DNA of 64,000 nucleotides from CAYQJL01 sp964573295 (GTDB taxonomy: Bacteria > Eisenbacteria > RBG-16-71-46 > CAIMUX01 > WJJG01): contig CAZNJE010000007.1 in the NCBI GenBank assembly GCA_964573295.1, positions 76,926-140,925 of the forward strand, written 5' to 3'. Below the pieces are notes generated by a model. That model was given only the letters and a program-made list of their open reading frames with translations, was not told where the DNA came from and did not search any database. Each line of letters opens with the position of its first letter. Positions within the stretch are counted from its first letter, which is position 1. Both the position numbers and the translations under genes were made by a program. Below, piece by piece: positions 17,798 to 25,376 of this stretch.

Positions 17798-17872
17798 GGT
17801 GGGTGTAGCTCAGCTGGTCAGAGCGCGTGACTGTGGATCACGAGGTCGCGGGTTCAAATCCCGTCACCCACC
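17798..17872 (+). tRNA. tRNA-His (anticodon GTG)
   Basis: Cloverleaf can be folded by eye: acceptor GTGGGTG (17799-17805) with CACCCAC (17865-17871), D-arm around TAGCTCAGCTGGTCAGAG, anticodon stem CGTGA/TCACG with loop CTGTGGA giving GTG, and T-arm GCGGG-TTCAAAT-CCCGT. The extra G at position -1 (17798) opposite C73 (17872) is the tRNA-His identity mark. CCA is not encoded in full (CA then G). A 107-codon open frame running across it is spurious. Confidence 0.95.
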
Positions 17873-17967
17873 CAGTTCGGACCCGGTCTCCCCTTGCAAC
17901 CGAGGAACTCGCACTCTGGCAATCTTCCGGATTAGTCGATCTTATGGTCTCTTCCGATCGAATCATT

Positions 17968-17986
17968 GACAGCCCGCGCGGCTGTC
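17968..17986 (+). terminator. Hairpin after tRNA-His
   Basis: GACAGCC-CGCGC-GGCTGTC, a perfect 7-bp stem followed by ATTTAG and, later, CATTTTC. It could terminate the tRNA transcript or act as an operator in front of the decaheme cytochrome and rnf operon (165 bases upstream of its start). The T-run is poor. Confidence 0.4.
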
Positions 17987-18150
17987 ATTTAGCCTCCATT
18001 TTCTGATTTGGGCCAACTCCTGGGGGTTGTATGGGCTTGTGTCCCCATCTGCCCACAGGCGCGTGCGGTCGCGCATGCCCGCCTTGTCTCCGGGCATGTG
18101 GGATCATAGAGAAACCGCCCTACACAGTCCTGGGAAACGGAAACGAAGTC

Positions 18151-18921
18151 ATGAATCAGTCGAAGCGAACCTCCTTCGTTCTGGCCGCGGGCGTCATCGT
18201 TCTCGTTTTCGGTATCGTTGGCTATGCGATTCCCGCCAAGGAAGCCGAGACGCCCCAGCGCGTTTATTACGAGAACGCCGGCGGCGGTGTGCTCTTCCCC
18301 CATCACCAGCACGAAGGCTTCGCCTGCGAGCGCTGTCATCATGAGAAGCTGATCGAGGAGGTCACCACCGACTGCACCTTCTGCCATCACGCCGGGGGCC
18401 CGTTCGAAGTCGCGGAGTGGGAAGACGAATCCATGGCCGAGTTCCACATGGAGTTCACCGACGAGGACTACTCCGCCTGCATCGGCTGCCACGCCCACGA
18501 CGAGTTCAAGGTCTCCGCCACCCCCGCTTTCGAATCCACCTGCGCCATGTGCCACGAGGATGACGGTATCGATGAGATGTTCGTCCTTCCCGGCCACAAT
18601 TGTATGACCTGTCACGAGCTGGCCGAGGAAGAGGTCGAGCTCCTGGCCTGCAACGAGTGCCACCAGTCGGGCGAGGGCGAGGCCCGGGATTGCGCGGCCT
18701 GCCACGAGAGCGACGGCTACGAATACGACATGTTCGAGCATGCCGATCTCACCAGCATGGGGGGGCACTCCTGCATGGATTGCCACGTGGCCACCCGCGG
18801 ATCCGACGCGATCCACGATCGTTGCCTGCGGTGTCACTACGACCAGGAGGAGTTGACCTTCTTCACGCGTTCGAAGGAAGACACCGACTCGGTCTGCAAG
18901 ACCTGCCATATGCAACCATAA
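18151..18921 (+). CDS. Membrane-anchored decaheme cytochrome c
   Basis: 256 residues. ATG at 18151 starts MNQSKRTSFVLAAG, an uncleaved signal-anchor or signal peptide; the longer frame from 18031 has no such signal. Ten CXXCH heme-attachment motifs are present: CERCH, CTFCH, CIGCH, CAMCH, CMTCH, CNECH, CAACH, CMDCH, CLRCH, CKTCH, one roughly every 20-25 residues, in the style of class III cytochromes. It would act on the periplasmic side as an electron carrier. It is the first gene before rnfC on the same strand (108-bp gap). In Methanosarcina acetivorans a multiheme cytochrome c is likewise encoded next to rnfCDGEAB and works with Rnf, which supports a similar role here. Confidence 0.9.
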   Translation: MNQSKRTSFVLAAGVIVLVFGIVGYAIPAKEAETPQRVYYENAGGGVLFPHHQHEGFACERCHHEKLIEEVTTDCTFCHHAGGPFEVAEWEDESMAEFHMEFTDEDYSACIGCHAHDEFKVSATPAFESTCAMCHEDDGIDEMFVLPGHNCMTCHELAEEEVELLACNECHQSGEGEARDCAACHESDGYEYDMFEHADLTSMGGHSCMDCHVATRGSDAIHDRCLRCHYDQEELTFFTRSKEDTDSVCKTCHMQP

Positions 18922-19029
18922 TGGACGCCGCCGGTCGTTGGCTGGAGGCGCCCCGATCCGGAGAGGTGCGGCTTTCCGGAACCTATATCGCGCCGTGAAC
19001 AGAGAAACCTTCTTGAACAAGGAGGCACA

Positions 19030-20406
19030 GTGAGCACCAAGCGGTTCTTTGGCCTGTTGGGGCCACGGATCGGCCTGGCCGCTCCCGAGGGCACGCCCCG
19101 GGAGATGGCGCCGCCGAAGCGGGTCTGCATCCCGCTGGCCGGTGGCGCCTCGGGCCTGAAGGTCGGCGTGGGCGACTCGGTCCAGGGTGGCCAGCTGCTG
19201 GCCGTCGCGGCCGGTCTGGACCCAGTCTACGCGCCCTACGGCGGCCAGGTGGTGGCCATCTCCGAGGGTCTGGCCGCCGGCGGCGCCAAGATCGCCACCC
19301 TGGAGCTGGAAACCGGCCCCGAACCGGCCTGGATCAAGGCCAACCCGCTCGAGGACCTTTCCGCCGCCGACGCCGACGCTTTGACCGAAGCCATGGACAA
19401 GGTCGGCGTCGCGCTCCCCTGGGAGGAGATCGAGGGTCCCCCGACGTCGATCCTGGTCATGGCCGTCGACCGCGAACCGGGCTTGGGCGTGCAACGCTAT
19501 TTCCTGACCGCCGGGCTCGACGAGCTCAAGACTGCCCTGGGACTGCTGCAGAAACTCACCGGCTCGGTCCCGATCAAACTGGCGGTACCCACTTCGTTCC
19601 AGGGACAGCTGAGCGGCATCGCGGATCTGGGCGTTCTGCCCGTGCCCGAGCGCTACCCCGACAGTCACTGGCGCCTGATCCTCGCCAAGGCCTGCGGAAC
19701 CGGCAACATCAGCTACGAAGGCGCCCGCCAGGCAGGCCACTACTTCCTGACCGCCGAACACCTGTGCCTGGCGCTGCGAGCGGTCAAGGCAGGTCTGCCG
19801 CGCACGACGAAGCTCGTGACCGTCGCGGGCAAGGGCCTCGATCAGCCCGCGCTGGTCGAAACCCCGCTGGGCACACCCGTCGGCCATCTGCTCGAGGAAC
19901 TCGGCATCGTGGTCGCGGAGGGCGACCGAGTCATCCTGGGCGGCGTCTGGCAAGGCGAGCCGCAGTTCGACCGCAACTCGCCCGTGACCCTCGGCACCGA
20001 TGGGGTCACGGTGATCGCGGCCGACGAGTTGACCCACCTTAAGGACAATCCCTGCATCCACTGCGGGCGGTGCGTGTCCATCTGCCCGGTGAACATCCAG
20101 GTAGGCCTGGTCGCTCGGTACGCCGAATTCGCGCTGGTGGACGAGGCCTACACCCTCGGCGCGCACGCTTGCATCGAGTGCGGTTGCTGCGCGTACGTCT
20201 GCCCGGCGCAGCGCCCCCTGCTGCAGTACATGCGGTACGCCATCGAGCAGTATGAGGCCGCTCAGGCGGCGGCCGAGGAAGCCGGCGCGGAGCCGGCGGC
20301 CTCCACGGCCGCGCAGGAGTGGGGCACAAAGACCGAAGCGGTGGCCGCCCCGCAGGAGGCGCCCCTCAAGGACGGGCAGTCCGCGGGCAAGGGAGGAACC
20401 AAGTGA
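19030..20406 (+). CDS. rnfC: Rnf complex subunit C
   Basis: 458-residue peripheral subunit that in studied Rnf complexes passes electrons between NADH and the membrane part. GTG start at 19030 after a strong AAGGAGG (19019-19025). The N-terminal RnfC barrel-sandwich region is seen at KVGVGDSVQGGQLL, the central NADH/FMN-like domain is present, then SLBB and two [4Fe-4S] motifs (CIHCGRCVSICP and CIECGCCAYVCP). The C-terminal 60 residues are Ala/Glu-rich and not conserved. The stop overlaps the rnfD start by one base (TGATG). Confidence 0.93.
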   Translation: MSTKRFFGLLGPRIGLAAPEGTPREMAPPKRVCIPLAGGASGLKVGVGDSVQGGQLLAVAAGLDPVYAPYGGQVVAISEGLAAGGAKIATLELETGPEPAWIKANPLEDLSAADADALTEAMDKVGVALPWEEIEGPPTSILVMAVDREPGLGVQRYFLTAGLDELKTALGLLQKLTGSVPIKLAVPTSFQGQLSGIADLGVLPVPERYPDSHWRLILAKACGTGNISYEGARQAGHYFLTAEHLCLALRAVKAGLPRTTKLVTVAGKGLDQPALVETPLGTPVGHLLEELGIVVAEGDRVILGGVWQGEPQFDRNSPVTLGTDGVTVIAADELTHLKDNPCIHCGRCVSICPVNIQVGLVARYAEFALVDEAYTLGAHACIECGCCAYVCPAQRPLLQYMRYAIEQYEAAQAAAEEAGAEPAASTAAQEWGTKTEAVAAPQEAPLKDGQSAGKGGTK

Positions 20407-21374
20407 TGAAACGTCCCCCGCTTCTGAGTGTGGCCACACCTCCCCACATTCACGATGGGAGCTCCATCCCGGGCATCTACTTCGACCAGCTGGTGGCCCT
20501 CCTGCCGGCGGCGGTGGCCGGCTGCTTGATGTGGGGTCTGGCGGGTGTCCAGACCCTGTTGCTCGCGGTAGGCAGCGCCGTCGTATTCGAGTGGATCACC
20601 GGCCGCCTGCGCAAGCAACCCGGCTACTTGGGCGATGGCTCGGTGCTCGTGCAGGGCGTGCTCCTGGGACTCATGCTGCACGCGGCCGCCCCATGGTGGC
20701 TGGTCCTGATCGCCTCGCTGCTCATGGTCGTCTTCGCCAAGCACTTCTTCGGAGGCATCGGCGGCTATCCGTTCAGCCCCCCCCTCTTGAGCTATGCGAT
20801 CATCCTCTTCTCCTGGCCCACACGCATGAACACGGCCGCGCAGTTCACCTCCTGGGACCTGTCGGTACCGGTCCTCGAACCGCTGGTGGCCTGGCGCACC
20901 TACGGCGTCGAGGCGGTCGACAGCTTCTCACTGGGGCAACTCCTCTGGGGCCAGCAACTCGGCGGCGTGGGTTCATCGATGGTCCTCTGGCTGGCCATCG
21001 GAGGGATCTACCTCATCCTGCGCGGCCACATCGACTGGCGGATTCCCCTCTCGTACCTGGCCACCGTCTTTGTGACGGCCTGGCTGTTCCACCTGGGGGA
21101 TTCCGGCAGCTACCCGGGCCCCTTCTTCCATCTTTTCTCGGGCATCACCTTCTTCGCGGCCCTGTTCCTGGCCACCGACCTGGCGACCTCACCGGTCAAT
21201 CCCTGGGCGCAGGTCGTCTACGGCGCGGGCTGCGGATTGCTCACCGTCCTCATTCGGACCTTCGGCGTCTGGCCGGACGGCGCGGTCTTCGCACTCATGC
21301 TCATGAGCCTGGCCCAGCCGCTCATTGACAAGATTCAGCCGAAGGTGATCGGCGTGGAGGTGCCGGCGCGATGA
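20406..21374 (+). CDS. rnfD: Rnf complex subunit D, lacking the flavinylation motif
   Basis: 322-residue integral membrane subunit with about 9 hydrophobic segments. GGAGGAACC at 20393-20401 precedes ATG 20406. Conserved NqrB/RnfD landmarks include the LATDLATSPVN segment, IRTFGVWPDG and the terminal ALMLMSLAQPLID. In other RnfD proteins a covalent FMN sits on Thr of an S/T-G-A-T motif in the periplasmic loop. Here the corresponding loop reads VDSFSLGQLLWGQQLGG with no such motif anywhere in the protein. Either FMN is bound differently or is absent. The stop overlaps rnfG by four bases (ATGA). Confidence 0.9.
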   Translation: MKRPPLLSVATPPHIHDGSSIPGIYFDQLVALLPAAVAGCLMWGLAGVQTLLLAVGSAVVFEWITGRLRKQPGYLGDGSVLVQGVLLGLMLHAAAPWWLVLIASLLMVVFAKHFFGGIGGYPFSPPLLSYAIILFSWPTRMNTAAQFTSWDLSVPVLEPLVAWRTYGVEAVDSFSLGQLLWGQQLGGVGSSMVLWLAIGGIYLILRGHIDWRIPLSYLATVFVTAWLFHLGDSGSYPGPFFHLFSGITFFAALFLATDLATSPVNPWAQVVYGAGCGLLTVLIRTFGVWPDGAVFALMLMSLAQPLIDKIQPKVIGVEVPAR

Positions 21375-21976
21375 ATGAACTCGTCAAAATGTTCCTGGTG
21401 CTGACCCTGATTTGCATCGCTTCGGCCGTAGCCTTGACGGCGCTGAACCAGGGGCTGGCCGAGCAGATCTTCCTGCAGGAAGAGGTCAACCTTCGCGGAC
21501 CGGCAGTGCAGGATATCTTCCCCGGCGCGCCCAACGATCCGATGGCCGACGCGTTCACCAAGTCCATCGGCGGTCAGGACTGGCGGATCTACCCGGTGAT
21601 CGAGAACGGACAGATCACGGCGGTGGCAATGGAGACGGTTGGCACGGGCGGCTACGGGGGCAACGTATCGGTGATGACCGGCATTGCTGTCGACGAAGGC
21701 GAGATTGCCGGTGTGCGCGTGACGAAGCACTCCGAGACCCCGGGCATCGGCACGCGGGTGGCCGATCCCAGTTACCTGCGCACCTACGCGGGACGCGACA
21801 TCGCGGGCACCGACTTCGCGCTGCAGCCGGCCGGCGGGGACGTGGAGTCTGTCTCGGGGGCCACGCGCACCAGCACGGCGGTCGTGCGGGGAGTGCGGCA
21901 GGCCGCCGAGTTCGTCAGGGAACATCAGGAGGAGATCGCCGGCTGGGCCGCCGAGGCCCGCTCGGGATCGAACTAG
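21371..21976 (+). CDS. rnfG: Rnf complex subunit G (covalent FMN subunit)
   Basis: 201 residues. One N-terminal membrane helix (MFLVLTLICIASAVALTAL) and a periplasmic FMN-binding domain. The flavinylation motif SGATRTS is intact near residue 162, and the preceding segment HSETPGIGTRV is typical. It would carry electrons on the periplasmic side and is the likely contact for the decaheme cytochrome, an inference. Starts inside the rnfD stop. Confidence 0.94.
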   Translation: MNELVKMFLVLTLICIASAVALTALNQGLAEQIFLQEEVNLRGPAVQDIFPGAPNDPMADAFTKSIGGQDWRIYPVIENGQITAVAMETVGTGGYGGNVSVMTGIAVDEGEIAGVRVTKHSETPGIGTRVADPSYLRTYAGRDIAGTDFALQPAGGDVESVSGATRTSTAVVRGVRQAAEFVREHQEEIAGWAAEARSGSN

Positions 21977-22001
21977 CCGCGGAAAAGACGGGAGACGAGA
22001 C

Positions 22002-22613
22002 ATGCGAATCGTCAAGGAGTTCACCAAGGGGTTCACCACGCAACTGCCGCCGTTCCGGCTGGTGCTGGGTCTGTGCCCGGTGCTGGCGGTGACCAACACG
22101 GTCGAGAACGGCATCGGCATGGGTATGGCCACCACCTTCGTGTTGCTGTGCTCGAACGTCCTCGTGTCGCTCCTGCGCAAGGTGATCCCGGCCAAGGTGC
22201 GCATCGCCTGCTTCATCGTCGTGATCGCCACCTTCGTGGTCACCGTCGAGCTCGTGATGAAGGCCTTCTTCTTCGGGCTCTCACAGAGCCTGGGCATCTT
22301 CATCCCGCTCATCGTGGTCAACTGCATCATCCTGGGACGCGCGGAAGCCTTCGCCGCCAAGAACCCGGTCCACCTGTCGGCCGCCGACGGACTGGGCATC
22401 GGGCTGGGCTTCACCTTGTCCCTGGGTGTGCTGGGCGCCGTGCGCGAGATCCTGGGCGCGGGCACCTTCTTCGGCCAGAGCGTGTTCGGCCCCTCCTTCG
22501 AGCCGTTCACCCTCTTCGCCAACGCACCGGGCGCCTTCATCGGGCTGGGCCTGCTCCTGTTCCTGATGAACGCCTACGACCGGTTCCGGACGCGCATGAA
22601 CGTCGAGGCGTAG
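22002..22613 (+). CDS. rnfE: Rnf complex subunit E
   Basis: 203-residue membrane subunit homologous to NqrD. Six hydrophobic helices; signature segments QLPPFRLVLGLCPVLAVTN with the membrane-cluster Cys and IFIPLIVVNCIILGRAEAFA with the second Cys are intact. These Cys, with those of RnfA, hold the intramembrane [2Fe-2S] cluster in Rnf/NQR structures. Follows rnfG by 25 bases. Confidence 0.94.
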   Translation: MRIVKEFTKGFTTQLPPFRLVLGLCPVLAVTNTVENGIGMGMATTFVLLCSNVLVSLLRKVIPAKVRIACFIVVIATFVVTVELVMKAFFFGLSQSLGIFIPLIVVNCIILGRAEAFAAKNPVHLSAADGLGIGLGFTLSLGVLGAVREILGAGTFFGQSVFGPSFEPFTLFANAPGAFIGLGLLLFLMNAYDRFRTRMNVEA

Positions 22614-22648
22614 GGCGCGGGGCCTACGCATCCGGATAGGAGGCTGTT

Positions 22649-23221
22649 GTGGATCTGATTCTCCTGGTCATCGGCGCGATCCTCGTCAAGAACATCCTCT
22701 TGGCGCAGTATCTGGGGAACTGCCCCTTCATGGGCGTGTCGAAGCGGATGGACACGGCGGTGGGCATGGGCATGGCGGTCATCTTCGTGATGACGGTGGC
22801 ATCGGTCATCACCTGGATCGTCAGCCGGTTCGTGCTCGTCCCCTACGGCATGGAACACTTGCAGACGATCGCCTTCATCCTGGTGATCGCCTCCCTGGTT
22901 CAGTTCATCGAGATCTTCTTGAAGAAATCGGTGCCGGCCCTCTATCAGTCCTTGGGAATCTTCCTTCCGCTGATCACCACCAACTGCGCCATCATGGGCG
23001 TGGCCCTGATCTGCGTGAAGAACAACTACGATTTCGTCGAGATGGTGCTCTTCGCGGTGGCGAGTGCGCTGGGCTTCGCGCTCGCCCTGGTGCTCTTCGC
23101 GGGGTTGCGCGAGCGATTCCGTATCGCGCACATCCCGCAACCGCTGCAAGACACCGCCATCGCCCTGATCACCGCGGGACTGATGTCCCTGGCATTCATG
23201 GGATTCATGGGAATGGCCTAA
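22649..23221 (+). CDS. rnfA: Rnf complex subunit A
   Basis: 190-residue membrane subunit homologous to NqrE. GTG start at 22649 after ATAGGAGG (22636-22643). Contains the paired Cys segments NILLAQYLGNCPFMGVS and FLPLITTNCAIMGVALI that mirror those of RnfE. Six hydrophobic helices. Confidence 0.94.
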   Translation: MDLILLVIGAILVKNILLAQYLGNCPFMGVSKRMDTAVGMGMAVIFVMTVASVITWIVSRFVLVPYGMEHLQTIAFILVIASLVQFIEIFLKKSVPALYQSLGIFLPLITTNCAIMGVALICVKNNYDFVEMVLFAVASALGFALALVLFAGLRERFRIAHIPQPLQDTAIALITAGLMSLAFMGFMGMA

Positions 23222-23269
23222 ATGGGCAACCCGGTCGGCTACGGGGCCTACTAGCGATAAGGTGAGGCT

Positions 23270-25363
23270 ATGGTCACAGCTTTGATCTTCATGGGTGGAC
23301 TGGGAGCAGCCGCCGCGCTGCTTCTGGGGGTGGCTTCGCGCGTCTTCTACGTGAAGGAAGACCCACTGATCGGCGAGGTCGAGAACGCTTTGCCGGGCGC
23401 CAACTGCGGCGGATGCGGCTATCCGGGATGCCGGGCCGCCGCCGAGGCCATCGCCGCGGGCAAGGCCGACGCGGGCATCTGCGTCGCCGGGGGATTCGAG
23501 ACCGCGGTGGCGGTCGGCCGGGTGATGGGCGTCAAAGTGGTCGCCCGAGAGCCCGAAATCGCCTCGACGACCTGCACCTTCGGCACCGATGAAGCGGACC
23601 TGCTCTACCGCTACAGCGGAGCGCAGGATTGCCAAGCGGCCGTCCAGCTCTTCGGCGGCAGCAAGGTCTGCCCCATCGGCTGCATCGGTCTGGGGAGCTG
23701 CGTGAAGGCCTGCCAGTTCGATGCGCTGGTGATCGGTCCCGACCACCTGCCCAAGTTCAATCCCAAGAAATGCGTGGCCTGCGGCGCCTGCGTGAAGGCC
23801 TGCCCGAAAGACATCATCCAGCTCACTTCCTCGACCAGGCGCCTGCAGACCGAGTACACCACCGACGAATGCACGGCGCCCTGCCAGCGCGCCTGCCCGA
23901 CGGGCATCGACATCCCGGCCTACATCCGCGCCATCCGCCACGGGTTCCCCGAGGAGGCGCTCAAGATCATCAAGGAGAAGTGCCCGCTGCCGCTGGTCTG
24001 CGGCCGCATTTGCCCAGCGCCCTGCGAGTTCGACTGCCGGCGCAACCTGGGCAGCGACGAGGCGGTGGCCATCAACCCCCTGAAGCGCTACGTGGCCGAC
24101 TACGAGATGCGCACGGGCAAGCACATCAATCCCTACAAAAACGCCCCCACCGGCAAGAAGGTCGCCGTGGTGGGTGCCGGCGCCGAGGGTCTGACCGCCT
24201 CCTACTATTTGGCGCGACTGGGCCATGAGACCACCCTGATCGACGCGAAGCCCGAGCTGGGCGGCATCCTGCGCCAGGTGATCTCCCCCGGCCGGCTGCC
24301 CGACGGCGTCCTGGACCACGAGATCCAGAGCATCCTCGAGATGGGGGTCGCGGCCCGCACCGGCCAGGTGCTGGGCAAGGACTTCACAGTGCCTCAACTC
24401 CTCGAGGAAGGATTCGACAGCGTCCTTCTGACCACCGGGGGCTACGACGGACGCAAGATCCTGATTCCGCAAGATGCCCGCCGGCCGCTGGTGCCCGGAG
24501 TCACCCTGATGATCGACTTCCTCGAGCAACTCAAGCGCAGCGAGAAGCCGCCGGTGGGCAAACGAGTCGTGATCGCTGGAGGTGCCGTCAAGGCTTACGA
24601 CATGGCCAAGCGCGTTGTCGAGCTCGGCGCCGAGCGGGTGATTCTCATTCTCCCGGACAACCCGGCCTTGCTGCCCGATGAGCTGGCCGATCCGGAGGCT
24701 CTCGATCGCGAAGGCATCGAGGTGCATCCGGCCAGTGTGGTCAGCATGCTGATGGGCGACGGCGAACGCCTGACCGGTGCCTCCTTCACCCAGTTGCAGA
24801 CCGAAGACGATCATGGCCGGATCTCCACCGCCACCCTCGACATCGATCTCTTGATCGCCGCGGCGGGGCGCATTCCGGAGCTGGTGATCGTGCCGACCCG
24901 CACGATCGACGAGGATGGTGAAGAGCACATCGAGACCTTCGCCTCTCTATCGAGCCAGCCGTCCTGGCGAACGGTCGAGACCTTCAAAACCTATCCCGGC
25001 GGGGGGACGCTGGGGATCTTCAGCTCCCCCGAGTTTGGCCGGGTCAGCGATTCGAGCGCAGTGGTACGGGCCATTCTTTCGGGCCGGCGGGTGGTGCGCG
25101 GCCTCAACCAGCACCTCTCGGGCGAGGAGATCACCGGCATCGCCAACCTGGCGGCCGAAGCCGACGAGATCCTGAACGTCTCGGAGATCGACGGCGTGCC
25201 CAACCTGCCGCGGATCGAGCCAGGCGGCGAGATGCGCGAACCCGGCACCGGGGCCGACTGGATGGCGAGTGAAGAACTCAGCGGCTTGGATGATGAGGCC
25301 GCGCGGAAGGAAGCCGAGCGCTGCCTGCAGTGCGGCTTGATCTGCTACAAGCGGGCCATGTAG
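23270..25363 (+). CDS. rnfB: RnfB fused to a GltD/NfnB-like flavoprotein
   Basis: 697 residues, against about 180-330 for ordinary RnfB. An N-terminal membrane helix and the RnfB four-Cys cluster domain (CGGCGYPGC) are followed by further Cys motifs (CPIGCIGLGSCVKAC, CVACGACVKACP). From about residue 205 a GltD-type module begins: C-PC-ACP cluster motif, CGRICPAPCEFDC, FAD motif VVGAGAEGLTASYYLA, and a terminal RCLQCGLIC. The second nucleotide site, normally GGGNxAxD with a following YRR, reads AGGAVKAYDMAK then LPDNP, so NAD(P)H binding there looks weakened. Ferredoxin normally feeds RnfB; here the flavin module could be an added entry point. Separated from the next gene by 13 bases. Confidence 0.92.
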   Translation: MVTALIFMGGLGAAAALLLGVASRVFYVKEDPLIGEVENALPGANCGGCGYPGCRAAAEAIAAGKADAGICVAGGFETAVAVGRVMGVKVVAREPEIASTTCTFGTDEADLLYRYSGAQDCQAAVQLFGGSKVCPIGCIGLGSCVKACQFDALVIGPDHLPKFNPKKCVACGACVKACPKDIIQLTSSTRRLQTEYTTDECTAPCQRACPTGIDIPAYIRAIRHGFPEEALKIIKEKCPLPLVCGRICPAPCEFDCRRNLGSDEAVAINPLKRYVADYEMRTGKHINPYKNAPTGKKVAVVGAGAEGLTASYYLARLGHETTLIDAKPELGGILRQVISPGRLPDGVLDHEIQSILEMGVAARTGQVLGKDFTVPQLLEEGFDSVLLTTGGYDGRKILIPQDARRPLVPGVTLMIDFLEQLKRSEKPPVGKRVVIAGGAVKAYDMAKRVVELGAERVILILPDNPALLPDELADPEALDREGIEVHPASVVSMLMGDGERLTGASFTQLQTEDDHGRISTATLDIDLLIAAAGRIPELVIVPTRTIDEDGEEHIETFASLSSQPSWRTVETFKTYPGGGTLGIFSSPEFGRVSDSSAVVRAILSGRRVVRGLNQHLSGEEITGIANLAAEADEILNVSEIDGVPNLPRIEPGGEMREPGTGADWMASEELSGLDDEAARKEAERCLQCGLICYKRAM

Positions 25364-25376
25364 AGGACGGGAACCG

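Noticed and set aside
17649..17969. 107-codon plus-strand frame across tRNA-His
   Set aside because: Runs through the tRNA gene and has no protein-like features.
23222..23254. Ten-codon frame between rnfA and rnfB (ATG GGC AAC ... TAG)
   Set aside because: Too short, no ribosome site, no likeness to a leader peptide.
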